The notes beneath the pieces were generated by a model. That model saw only the letters and a list, made by a program, of their open reading frames with translations. It ran no database searches and was not told where the DNA came from. DNA of 64,000 nucleotides. Origin: Gleditsia sinensis. Taxonomy: Eukaryota > Streptophyta > Magnoliopsida > Fabales > Fabaceae. Positions 11,054 to 21,625 of the stretch are shown piece after piece. Location of the stretch: contig CM073469.1 in assembly GCA_037074535.1 (NCBI GenBank), positions 17,666,501 to 17,730,500 on the forward strand, given 5' to 3'. A program made the position numbers and the translations under genes. Within the stretch, counting starts at the first letter, position 1, and every line of letters starts with the position of its first letter.

Positions 11054-12157
11054 TCAAACCACGATGAAAAACAAAGTTACAGAAAAGAGTAAACTCCATG
11101 AAAACAACCATAACAACGATTTTACAAAATCAAGACGTTTAACATCATCAGCACCCCAAAACATATGCAACCGATGTGGCACCGATAGTATTTTGTCTGC
11201 TGCAACAAAACACTCCTCGTTTGTCAAATTCATTTTACCCAACTCATTCAAAAGATTCCTAGAATCATCAAATACATCCTTGGTTGTTCCAATGCAATTT
11301 GCAATTGTCCTAAGCCGATCTGAAGTCTGTTCTAGCCACGTCCCAAAACTCTTCCCTAACTCATTTATGCTGCTGGCAATTATGTTTGCTCCTTTATTTT
11401 TTTTTCATTGAATGACTTTCCAAGCCATCACTCTTTCTCTTAGATTGAGCTTGATTTACAGATGTTGACTGTGTCAAATCTTTCTCCCCTTCTTCATCAT
11501 CATTTTCTTCAAGCTCTTTATCTAAATCCTCAACAGCATCAGCAGGGGCAACAGCTCCTTTACCAGTGGACGATCTTTCCCAAAAGCAAGGGCCAGCTTA
11601 TCAAGCAGCAAGATCTGTGTATATCTATAATCTTTTACATTTGGATGACTCTACACAAAATGAAAACACTTGAATTAATCATAAGTAGAAAGTGAAACAA
11701 AATAATTCATAAGAGAGGGAAAACAATAAACACTAACCTTTATATACTCAATTCACACTTCATCACTGTCTACTTTAATCATTTTCTTTTCTTCATCCCA
11801 CCCGAATCCACTTTGATTTAGCATATCATAAATTATTGCATAGATAGTCCTTAACCTCTTCATTGCAGACTCAATATGTGGTTTCACTTTGATTCCACAT
11901 CCAGGAAACATTTGCTCCATCTTTGTCTCAGCCATTTTCAAGGTATGCGCCTTGAATTGTCCATTGTCACATCTATGGCCTTCGTTCGCGGCTTCAATCA
12001 ATATGTCAAGGAGGGCTTCGTACTCTTGATTTGTCCATTGCCTACGATCTCTCCTTTTCCTGATAGCTTGTTGCATACTGCTCTCGGATTCCATTCCTAT
12101 CTCATTACCAAAATATAAATCACAAATCAAATATGCAATATATGAACAAAAAGACAA
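11054..12157 (-). pseudogene. Harbinger ORF1, Myb/SANT-like protein, broken
   Basis: In plant PIF/Harbinger elements ORF1 is a DNA-binding partner that the transposase needs for transposition. The first exon encodes R-R-Q-W-T-N-Q-E-Y-E-A-L-L-D, G-H-R-C-D-N-G-Q-F and G-F-G-W-D-E-E-K-K, the Myb/SANT-like (Myb_DNA-bind_3) pattern. A TGA at 11753-11755 stands where relatives usually have Trp. An intron follows at about 11651-11737 (GTTAGT to TGTAG). The second exon continues S-H-P-N-V-K-D-Y, loses frame near 11575, and shifts again in an A-run near 11400 before an acidic/coiled tail (N-E-L-G-K-M-N-L-T-N-E-E). One nonsense and two frameshift changes are therefore visible. The true start is probably the Met of M-E-S-E-S rather than the first one. 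Confidence 0.75.
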
Positions 12158-12368
12158 AGTGCAAATAACACGTGTATATAAAAAAAAAAGACAAAGTAAA
12201 AATAAAACGTGTCAAATCCAATAACCATACAATATAAAATTACACACAAAGTATTTATTGAAATTATAAATTACAGATATTGTAGATGTTTCAAATCCTT
12301 TGAAGAAATACATAAACCAAACAACCAGACAAAATAAAATTACAAATAAGGAACCAACCACTAAATAA

Positions 12369-13761
12369 TCAACCCATATGTCTATTAGCAAGCCATTCAT
12401 TCCACATTTGTGTTGCTATATTGTCCCTCCAAGCAGACCACTCATTACTTGTTTCAATTGTGCTAATAGGATCAGCATGTGCCATATCCTTGTTCTGTAG
12501 GCTTACGTCCAATTCTGCATCCAATTGATCTTCCATTGGGTCAGTAGGCATTTCTCTTCTAATAAAATTGTGCAAGAGACAACAAGCAATTATGACGTAA
12601 TTTTGGGTTTTGATTGGGTAAAAAGACCGATTTCTGAGTATAGCCCAACGCATTTTTAATAACCCAAAAGTTCTCTCTATCACATTTCTTGCCATTGAGT
12701 GTATCATATTAAAAAGTTCTTCCTTATTTGATGGTATGTACTCGCATCTCCATTCACTGCGATGGTATCGATATCCTCTATATGGAGCAAGAAATCCTTC
12801 ACTGTTTGTAAACCCAGCATCGACAAGGTAATAATACCCTATAATAAAATAAAATTTTTAATTTAACATATTAATAATTACTCATTCATTACTATTAATG
12901 CATCTTTACCATGTAAATCTTTTTTACCTGTTGGGACTCTTAAACCATTCCTCCTAAAAATAGCATCCCGCAATACTCTTGAATCTGATGCTGATCCTTC
13001 CCATCCAAGCAACACATATATAAAGTTCATATCCCTTGAACATATGCCTAATACATTGGTCGATATATCCCCTTTTCTATTACTATATCTCGGTTTATCA
13101 ATTGCTGGCACATTAACTTGAATATGTGTTCCATCTAATGCCCCAAGACAACTCTATATATAAACACAAATATAAATAAAAAGTTAATGTTTAACAAACT
13201 AAAGTGCAATTATTAATGTATTCTGTAACACAAACACCGTACCTTAAACCATTTCCATCTCTCATCTACGCATTCTTGTGAAACAGGATCTGGTCCTCTA
13301 AGGAGTGTTTCTTACAATCGTAAGACACTTTTTAACACTTTATTAAAGTACCTACTAACTGTTTCCCCAGACCTTTTAAACAAAAACTTAATCACCCGAT
13401 TCTTAGAATGATGTGCCAATATGTGTAAGAACATAGCCACTTGTTCATCAATACTTACTAATCCATCCTCTCTTAATCTGCCTTCAGTACGAAGGAGAAA
13501 GTATAATGAACGAAATGACCTAATATCCATGCGAAAATGATCGACAGTTGTAACATCATCTTGATTTATCAATCCCTCTAAAAGTTCTCTCCTTAAACTC
13601 TCCCTAACCCTTGGTTGTTCTCTAGTACTATGATTTTCATAAAACCACATTACAAAAAGACTCACTGTAATAAAAATTGCAAAACACATCCCAATCATCT
13701 CTATAAACATTTCCTCCAAAAGCAGATATGACATAATCTCAAGCTCATCCTCTGAATTCAT
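12369..13761 (-). pseudogene. PIF/Harbinger DDE transposase, three exons, one internal stop
   Basis: It would cut and paste the element at its terminal repeats. A model that keeps frame is exon 1 at 13243-13761, exon 2 at 12928-13153 and exon 3 at 12369-12838, with GT-AG introns. Exon 1 has the N-terminal helical region (F-K-R-S-G-E-T-V-S-R-Y-F). Exon 2 has the first catalytic Asp in A-L-D-G-T-H and the second in S-A-S-D-S-R. Exon 3 has V-D-A-G-F, then the expected Glu in N-V-I-E-R-T-F-G and a C-L-L-H-N-F motif. The only break I see is a TAA at 13312-13314 late in exon 1; the reading resumes after it with T-L-L-R-G-P-D-P. A short N-terminal hydrophobic stretch is unusual, and the true start may lie further in. 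Confidence 0.85.
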
Positions 13762-13779
13762 ATTTACCTATACAAATAA

Positions 13780-15040
13780 GAAAAAAAAATAAACAACTTA
13801 AATAAACAACTGAAACAAGAAACACAACGCCTGACTGATTCTAACACTTTCAATTTAATTCTAGCACCCACATTTGTAAACTCTATTCAAAATTCTAAAC
13901 CAAAAAATTAAATATGCCTCATGCATATGTTAAATAGGAGACATGTTCATATCAAACCAGAGCAAAAGTTCACATAATTCAAGACCCAATTTACACATAC
14001 TAATTGCTCAAAACCAAAATGACACAATTAAGCAAATTTCATGGAAAGGAGTAGAAATATGTACATCCATTACTTAACAAAAACATTTCAACAGTTCTTT
14101 ATATAAATTATCCAACTTAAAATGGAAAACATGCCATGGGAAGGAGTTGGCATTCCACCCATTCTGATTTAAACCATATTTATTGCAAATTACCTAATGC
14201 CATAATAAAAAAAATCCCTTGAGCAAAACAAAAAACTAAAGACAGTAGAAAATGAAGGTTATACACAAGAAAAAATGGGATACATATCACATGGAAACCA
14301 ATACAAGATTATAGAAACTCGTCTAAGGTGAAATAGAGCACCAAATGCATAAAAATACAATTTAATATGATTACAGGTTTATTTACAAACCTTGGAGAAG
14401 AGATTTTAGGTAATTGTCCCTTTCAAATCAATTATTAGCTTTAGGAGCTATTAAACAAGGTGTTCACTTCCTGGTTGTGTGATGCAATCAAATCCAAAGT
14501 TTGAAACCCAAGTTAATTTTTTCCACATGATCAACATCTAATCTATTTTTTTGAAATTACATGCCTTTCTTGGAAGATAACATTAAAACTAGCTTTGCAG
14601 AAAAAGATGATTAGAAAATCTCAATGACAAGCCACTTCACAATGCAAAAAAAGATGATTAGAGAGAACCTTAACCTTCCAAAAAGATTTTCACAAAGAAA
14701 ATTTTCTGCATTTGGAGTATCAATCAGAAAATTGATTAATACAAAGACTAGGCACAATCTAAAAGACAAATACTTAAATCAGGATAATAGGTGCTAAAAT
14801 TCTATGTCAAACTAGATACTTAAATCATGATTCATGTGCCCTAGGAGACAATTATATATCATCTTTCATCAGGGAAAATGAACTCAACAACTCAGAACAT
14901 ATTTGAAGCTACTCATCTCATTATGAAAATATGGCAGATTGCCATTTCTCGATAGGAAATCTGGAAGCAAGCATATTGATAAGTGTGAATAACCAATGAA
15001 ACACAAGAGCCAAAGCAAATCACAGGCAAAAACCAGATCA
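13780..15040. other. Non-coding interior of the Harbinger element
   Basis: AT-rich and without recognisable domains. It lies upstream of the transposase gene and is probably spacer or intron. Confidence 0.5.
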
Positions 15041-15105
15041 AAGTACATGCATACACGGATCTTCCAGGGAGGGAAACCATCCCAATTCACAAAGTGCAAA
15101 ACTAA

Positions 15106-15310
15106 GCATACATGCCAAACCAAGTAGGGAAACCGAAATATACAAAGGGAGAAAAAACAAGAGCCAAACCAAGCAGGGAAACTGAAGCCAGGGCAGGGAA
15201 ACCAAGCTGGAAACCGAAGCCAGAGCAGGGAAACCAACCAAGCATACATGCCAAACCAAGCAGGGAAATCGAAATATACAGAGGGAGAAAACACAAGATC
15301 CAGAGCAAAA
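15106..15310. repeat. 136-bp-spaced direct repeat in the Harbinger leader
   Basis: GCATACATGCCAAACCAAG begins at 15106 and again at 15242. Each is followed by GGGAAAYCGAAATATACARAGGG-type sequence, and there are shorter AGGGAAACC repeats between them. It overlaps a GC-richer block (15.1-15.8 kb) with GGTGGGTGAGG repeats. It is probably untranslated leader or promoter; the long frames across it are low-complexity. Confidence 0.6.
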
Positions 15311-15975
15311 ATCCCAGGCAAAAACTAGAATGCCGAGCAGAAATCAGAATCTCAAAGGTGGGAAACCAAAATATATTTACCTCAGTTGATGAAGATCGAA
15401 GGTGGGAGGACGATGGAGCTCAGGATCTCAAAGGTGGGTGAGGGAGGAATCTCTTTCTCGGGTTGATCTTCCTTCTCGGGTTAACGATGGAGGAGCTTTC
15501 AGGATGTGGTTGAGGGATGAAGCTCCTTCGACGATGGAGAAGCTCGAGAGTGCAGATCGAGTGAGGGAGGAGCTCAGCAATGCAGATCGAGTGAGGGAGC
15601 TCGAGCTCGAAGGTGGGTGACTGAGGGTGGAGATCTTGAAGATGGGTGAGGCTCGAAAAGCTTGGGCAAGGAGGCTCTTTGAGATCGATGGTGGGTGAGG
15701 CTCGAAATGCTTAGGAAAGCTCAGGGTGGCTGGCCAACCGAGAGAGAAGGGTGGCTGGCCGTGGGAGGGGGGATTTTCGAGGGGGATTTGTGCTATCCTC
15801 TCTTCTTTAACCCAGCTATAGAGGTCGGTTACCAATTTCAACTACACGGGAGGATAGGATAGGTTAGAAGAAAATGGTATCCTATCGTGTATGTGCTTCA
15901 AACGGAAGATAAGAGTAGGATAGGATAGCTTATCCTATCCTCTTCCCTTTATCTAGTGTTCCAAACGAGCCCTAA

Positions 15976-16415
15976 ACTCCTAGATGTAATCCACCCAATA
16001 AGGACCTCCAAAGGAGGGTTTGTACTTAGTGGAACTTTGACTCTAGCAGAGTCTCCGATGCTTGAGTCAATATAGAGCTTTAATGGTGAAAATAGAAGCT
16101 TAGTGAGAGTCTTGAGAACTTACCTAAAGGGAAGACCGACCAATTTCTGATGGGTTATTGGAGTTAGAATAGTCAACATAACTGATCTCCACAAATCCAA
16201 AGATGCCAAGTGTTCACCGTTGATTCATAGCATCTTCGTATCTGGACCGTTGTATTGTCAGTATTTAGTTTTCTATTCATTATAGGTGTGCCTACAATTG
16301 GAAATGAGCATCCAACTGAGGCAAGTCAGGTTTGGGCCGTTCGGTCAACTATGGGTCAAGTGGAAAGGTTTAGGCGGACGACTCAGTGGGCTCACTCACT
16401 TAAGGCCCATGATAC
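15976..16415. other. Spacer, no gene recognised
   Basis: Moderate GC with no convincing frame or domain. It is bounded by the Harbinger and hAT-type insertions. Confidence 0.45.
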
Positions 16416-16423
16416 GATTAGCC

Positions 16424-17473
16424 TAGGGGTGAGCATAACCCGCTCACCCATTTGAACCCGCTTGAACCCGCTCAAAAATAATTGTTTCGGGTGGATTAAA
16501 TTGGGTTGATGGGTTTAATCGAGTAAAAAATTTTAAAAAATCAGGTTTATCGGTTCTAGTCGGGTTCAACATATGTTGACCCGATATAACCCGGTCCGAC
16601 CGATATATTATTAACTTAAGTTAACCATCATTACACTTCGCACATTGTGGCTTGGCGGTAAGCACTTCATGTCCTGATTCCAAGTCATAAGCTCGAACCT
16701 CACCATGGGATCTCCCTTTTTTTTTTTAAGCGAAACGACGTCATTTGGTTTAGTGTATATATAGACCATTTACTTCAGAAAACCCTAGACCATCTTATTT
16801 TAGTTCTCTGCATCTCAGACTCTCAAACCTTGCGGTTTCCTTACCTCCTCAAACCTTAATGGCCTCCTCACCTCCTCAATCTCATGGGTTCATCGCAAAC
16901 CTCAGTGATTGAGTCCTTCCTTTCCATCTCTGACCTTAGGTCGCCTCCTTAGTCCTCCTCACAGACCATCAAGCCTCAATCTCTTTCGCCTTTTGTTAGC
17001 ACCTCCAAAGAGACCATCTTCATCCTCGCACTAGACGGAGTTAGCTCTAGTAAGCCATGACCGTGAATCACAGAATCTGGTTTAATACTTTGCTTATTCT
17101 TGTTAGTTTTCTATTTTTCATGTAATGTATTAGATTTATATTACCTTGGAGGTTGGAGGCTGATTATGACTTGTTAAATACTGATATTTCATTGTTCATC
17201 TGTTGGGTGTTGAAAAGTTGGGATTCGATTTTAGTATTTCGCCCATTTTTTCCCTTCTCTGGTTCCTCTTTTCTATGCAATGGCAAAGGTTCTGTTTTCT
17301 TGCGGGTGACCCGCGTAACCCGTCTGAAATAGGCGAAAATCAACCAAACCCGAAATCTTCGGTTTACTGAATTTTGTGGTTAAGTTCGGTTCATGTGTTT
17401 TTGAACCCGACCCGTGGTCGATCGAATTAAATTTTCATCTTAACCGACCGAACCCGACCGCTGCTCAGGCCTA
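16424..17473. mobile_element. hAT-type non-autonomous element, 1,050 bp
   Basis: The ends TAGGGGTGAGCA and TGCTCAGGCCTA are imperfect inverted repeats. The flanks carry a perfect 8-bp duplication, GATTAGCC (16416-16423 and 17474-17481), diagnostic of hAT. Both arms are rich in AACCCG/CGGGTT. The centre holds a tRNA-like segment (16648-16700) and then leader-like sequence with AAACCCTAG and pyrimidine-rich stretches (about 16740-17060) that resembles a host 5' untranslated region. No transposase is present. Confidence 0.85.
16648..16722 (+). repeat. tRNA-derived (SINE-like) segment inside the hAT element
   Basis: TGGCTTGGCGG (16648-16658) fits the polymerase III A box. AGCTCGAACCT (16690-16700) fits 8 of 11 positions of the B box at tRNA-like spacing. 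A run of Ts follows. It does not fold into a full tRNA by eye, so a SINE head or tRNA relic is more likely than a working gene. Confidence 0.45.
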
Positions 17474-17481
17474 GATTAGCC

Positions 17482-18770
17482 CACTATTTATGTATGGATA
17501 TATCATCAATTGTTTTGTGTGATAGTTATACTAAGTGTCATTTAAAAATAAATACTAAATAGGGATATATTTTTAAAATACTAGAGAACTCTGTATATAT
17601 TTTTAAAATAAAAATAAATAAATTTTTATTTAATCTAAAGTTAGGAAAATTCAAAATATTTTATTTATTAAATTAAATATTCAATGAAACAACCTAGATA
17701 GGAATCACAATCATTTAAATTTTCAATCCACTCTCTCACTACATCTGAATAGAAGGATGCATCGTGTTCATCTGCAAAATTGTTGTTCTTACATCTTGCT
17801 CTTTGAATCTTCTCCCAAGTCCCAGGTATCTTAACGTGAATAAGAAACCACGTTCTCCCCATTAACATCATATTATATCCTCCACGTTTCTCGCCATTAA
17901 CATCTTATTCACATATTTTAATTCAATATTAAGTTAATTTTTGAAAATATTTTTAGTTTTTATATTTTATTTTTATTTCTTAAAGTTCATTTTTAAAAAA
18001 TTACTATTTAGAAAATAAATTTTTTTGTAAATTTAAAAATTTGTTCATCTTTATTTTTAAATTAAATTGAGATAAATAACTATAAATATTGCTTAACTTT
18101 CGAATGTGACTTTCAATAATTGTGTACTATTTTTTAAAGGATTATTTTAAAATTACAACATTGCCACCAATAATTTTTAGAAAACATGTTTTAAATATTT
18201 TTCAATTTTAGTCTATTTCAAAATATATTTTAAAAAAATTATTCTATATTATACCAAATACATTTTTATTTATATTTTCTATTTCATAATTATGTTTTCA
18301 TTTTTTTATATTTAATTTAATTAATAAATTAATATTCAAATTTACATGATTCCTTAACATTTGTCTTTTAAAATTTTCACTGTATATAAATTAACCTCTA
18401 AATTTACAAAACTCATAATAAGTCATTAGTATACAGTAAAAAATAGTTAATTAAAAAATTAATTTGTGAATTTTGTAAATTCACGGACTAACTCTTACAT
18501 AATAAAAATTTCAGAGACTAATGGAAGGAATTTTGAAGACTACCTTATATGTTTAAGTCTTTTATATTTCATATCTATATTCCACTGTTTTGTTCTTTTT
18601 ACTATTGAATTTGTGATTCGTCCTCATGTAATTAATTATATTTTTCATTCTATCGAATCCTATGTTTTGTAATCTTCATACTAAAACAAATCGATAAACT
18701 AAATTTTTTCCCCTCGTTGATTTTTGAAAATAAAAACTAGCTGAACGGGAATTCAAGAACTGAATTGTGG
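17482..18770. other. AT-rich spacer with one protein-like frame
   Basis: Mostly very AT-rich. A minus-strand frame at 17668-17871 (67 codons) has mixed composition (P-G-T-W-E-K-I-Q-R-A-R-C, F-A-D-E-H-D-A-S-F-Y) that looks more protein-like than its surroundings. I do not recognise the family, and it may be a gene relic. Confidence 0.3.
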
Positions 18771-18845
18771 AACCATTTCCGTAAGGAAAATTCCCTGAAA
18801 AATTGGTGTATGTTGCTATTTGCGGCAAGCACACAGTATTCTTTA

Positions 18846-21435
18846 GAGCATCTCTAATGGTGGTTCATAAGCCATATCTTCAAAGTTTCTCTCAGTAAGC
18901 AATGTTGCTTACCATGGGAGTACTCTAGCATGGCATCCAGTTGTAAGAACTGTTGCTTAAACCAAAATGAGGATAAAAAACAAATTAGATGAGGGAATTA
19001 CAACAGAAAACCACAATCAAATGTCATCAAATCCATAATCAAAAACAAATTGGACTCCAAGAATCACAAACGAAAACCACAATCAAATGTCATCAAATTC
19101 TGAAAACTAGAAATCACAATAAAAAATGCAGAAATCCAAAAATCACAATCAAAGGAAAGAGACCAACCAAAAAATCAAAAAATCAAAAAATCCAGAATCA
19201 CCATAAACCAGAACTCCAGAAATCAGAAATCACAATCACCATAAAAAAATCCAGAAAATTCAACCGAAATCACAATCAAAAATCACAACAAAAAACTAGA
19301 ACCTAGACCAAGGAGACCAGCCTTCAAATACCAAGGGAAGAGATCTCAAAGCCATGGGAGATATGAAAAATGAAACGAAAGTCAAGGGAAGAGACCTCGC
19401 TACAAACTGAAAGCCACGAAAGAACTCGTGGATTTGAAGAACGAGTTTTTGAAGAATGAAGAACGAAGAGGAGTGAAGCTTAGAGAACGCGTGGATTTGA
19501 AGAGCGAAGAACGAGAGGCTGGAAGGATGTGGAAACCAAATAGACGAGAAACTTTTAGAATTTATTGGTGTGGGAGATTGCTTTTCATGGATTTGAGTAG
19601 AAAATGGGTAGGATAATAAAAGCTGACTGATTTTATTAAGGTGGGAGATCGCTTCTAATTGCAATGGAAAAAATAAGAAAAAAAAGCTTTCAATAGGTGT
19701 GGGAATGGCTTTCAAATGGATCAGGTCCGTGATATTACCGTTAGAAATCATGCCGTTGGATGCTCTTGTTTATTGAAAATGTAGCCTTGGAGAGCATCAA
19801 ATTTTTTTATAAATTATGCCTCATTTTGAAAGATTTTACACTCAAATTCTCAATTCTCTTTATCTTTTTCTTCAACTTACAAGTTTTTTTTTTTTGACAA
19901 ATAGATCCCAATCAATTTAATTTGAATTTGTTCTTACATTTTATGAAAAATTATCAATCTCTCACTAGCAAAAATTCTCAAATTCCTCCATTTTTTTCAA
20001 ATCCACAAAATAAACCAAATATTAAAAATTTTTAATTTCCTATGTTTTCATTCCAACCAACCAATCCCGTCATATTTTATAGGTCTCCAATGGGTACTAG
20101 TGATGCAGATTTATTTTCATTTCAACCAATCAATTCTTCCATATTTTATAGGCCTCCAATAGATACTAGTGGTGTAGAGTTTCACTGATCAAGAATCTGA
20201 AATACCAGTCAGGTCCATGTCTGAGTTTCAAGTTTCACAATTTTTTACCAAGTCGATTTAAAAAATATTATGCTCGATAAAAGAAAAGAAAATGCAAGTT
20301 AGAAAAAATATCGAGTCAGGTTCACAATAAAAGAGAATGCACTTCTTATTCAATCATTGCTCAACATTTCAAAGGATGCTGTTGTTGGTGTTGACCAAAA
20401 AGCAAATAGTTTTTAGTTAAGAATCAAAGATAATTATAACAACTATCGTAGTCGATTACGAGAGAAAAAATCCGTTCAACTAAAATTTTGATGGCATCGG
20501 TTAATAATACTGTTTAAAAGTTTGTTGGGTACTACAAACAAATTGTTCATAGAAAAAAAATAGAAGCTCAGAGAAGGACATCATGGCTGATACATATACT
20601 ATTTTTTCTCAAGATAAGAGTGAACAATTCAAATTTAAACATGCGTGGTGACTACTGAAAGATGAACCTAAATGAACAGCAGAATTAATTGAGTTCTTTA
20701 AAAAGAACAAAGATTTCTGCTTCTGAAACATACTCATCATCTTCTAACTCGGAGACTCCATTTGAATGCACATAAGACCCAACCTCACCTACTATAGTTC
20801 GGCCAACAAAAAAAAAAGATAGCAAAAAAGAAAGATAAAGAGAAACTAACTGAAACTTCTTTTAACAATGTCGACTTTACTGCAATACGAGAGGCACATA
20901 GTCACATAATGACTATCATGGAAGAATTCGCACGAATTAAGAAAGAAGAAAACAAGTTAAAAGAGAAAGAGTTAAAGTTGAAGGAGTTGAAGATCATCTT
21001 CAAAGATACATCTGGGATGACAAAGAGACAACGTCAAGATCACAAAACATTATGTAACATTATTAGAGAATCATATAAAATTAGTTAAGATAATGTTATG
21101 TATTTTTTTTAATTATATCATGTTATAATTTTTTCATTATTTTTAATTATTGTTATAAAAAATATTACTTAAAATAAATTTGTATTATTTTTAATATGTT
21201 TTAAGTTTTTTTTACGTATTTACTATTTTAAAATTAAAATACAAATAAGTTAATATTTTAAGTTGAAATAAAAATAAATATAAATAAAATATAAAGATGT
21301 AGGGTAACGTGTGGGACCCATTTAATGAATTTTTAAAAGTTGTACCATTGAAGTACAGAGTTACTTAAAAAAATATATATAACAATATGAGACCCATTTA
21401 AATAATTTTAGAGAATATCACTATTAAAGATGTTC
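18846..21435 (+). mobile_element. Harbinger-type element, 2,590 bp
   Basis: The ends GAGCATCTCTAATGGTG and the complement of CACTATTAAAGATGTTC match at 14 of 17 positions. The flanks carry the 3-bp duplication TTA (18843-18845 and 21436-21438). Removing the element and one TTA restores a continuous copy of the hairpin repeat. A second GAGCATC-like end pair near 19754-19790 suggests that a smaller MITE may be nested in the left part. The interior holds A-rich CAC/AATCA repeats (18960-19300) and an ORF1-like relic. Confidence 0.78.
20050..21090 (+). pseudogene. Harbinger ORF1-like (NAM-associated/GST-T3-like) relic
   Basis: Pieces in several frames read V-G-Y-Y-K-Q-I-V-H, then D-I-M-A-D-T-Y-T-I-F-S-Q-D-K, F-K-F-K-H-A-W, and L-L-K-D-E-P-K, followed by a Lys/Glu-rich coiled tail (I-M-E-E-F-A-R-I-K-K-E-E-N-K-L). 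This is the order found in the plant family annotated as NAM-associated or 'glutathione S-transferase T3-like', which accompanies PIF/Harbinger transposases. Many stops and frameshifts are present. No transposase partner is visible in this element. Confidence 0.7.
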
Positions 21436-21625
21436 TTAGTAAAAGGTGAAAGAATAGTTCCCTCTATGTTCACCGCGCAGCTACGTGCTTAGCCTCTCCA
21501 ACACACTTGTTATTTGTAATAGCTCCTGTCCAGGAGGATTGGTGACTCTCCGAAGTGGGACAGCAACAGAGTTAGTTTATATGTGACTATGACTTTGCTA
21601 TAGCACAGGCAAACACTTGCATTTC

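Larger units (their letters stand above)
9959..15972 (-). mobile_element. PIF/Harbinger DNA transposon, 6,014 bp
   Basis: The terminal inverted repeat GGGCTCGTTTGGA is present at both ends, and the flanks carry the 3-bp duplication TAA (9956-9958 and 15973-15975) typical of PIF/Harbinger. Subterminal sequence at both ends is packed with AGGATAGGAT and ATCCTATCCT repeats. Inside, on the minus strand, lie a two-gene set typical of the superfamily: a DDE transposase (12369-13761) and a Myb/SANT-like ORF1 (11054-12157). The GC-richer 15.0-15.8 kb stretch is probably the promoter and leader side. Both genes carry stops or frameshifts, so the copy itself is not autonomous. Confidence 0.92.
18771..21500 (+). 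repeat. Hairpin repeat family, copy B, split by an insertion
   Basis: The left part of the core is 18822-18845 (24 nt) and the right part is 21439-21476 (38 nt). Together they give 62 nt, the same length as the intact copies A, C, D and E. Sequence is more diverged than in the others (GCGGCAAGCACACAG at the left), so this is the oldest copy. The 2.6-kb element at 18846-21435 sits in the hairpin loop. Confidence 0.75.

Noticed and set aside
15038..15841. Several overlapping frames of 70-145 codons on both strands
   Set aside because: They cross the direct-repeat leader region of the Harbinger element, are low-complexity and match no domain.
19296..19751. 151-codon minus-strand frame
   Set aside because: Ser/Phe-rich, lies in a transposon leader-like stretch and shows no recognisable domain.
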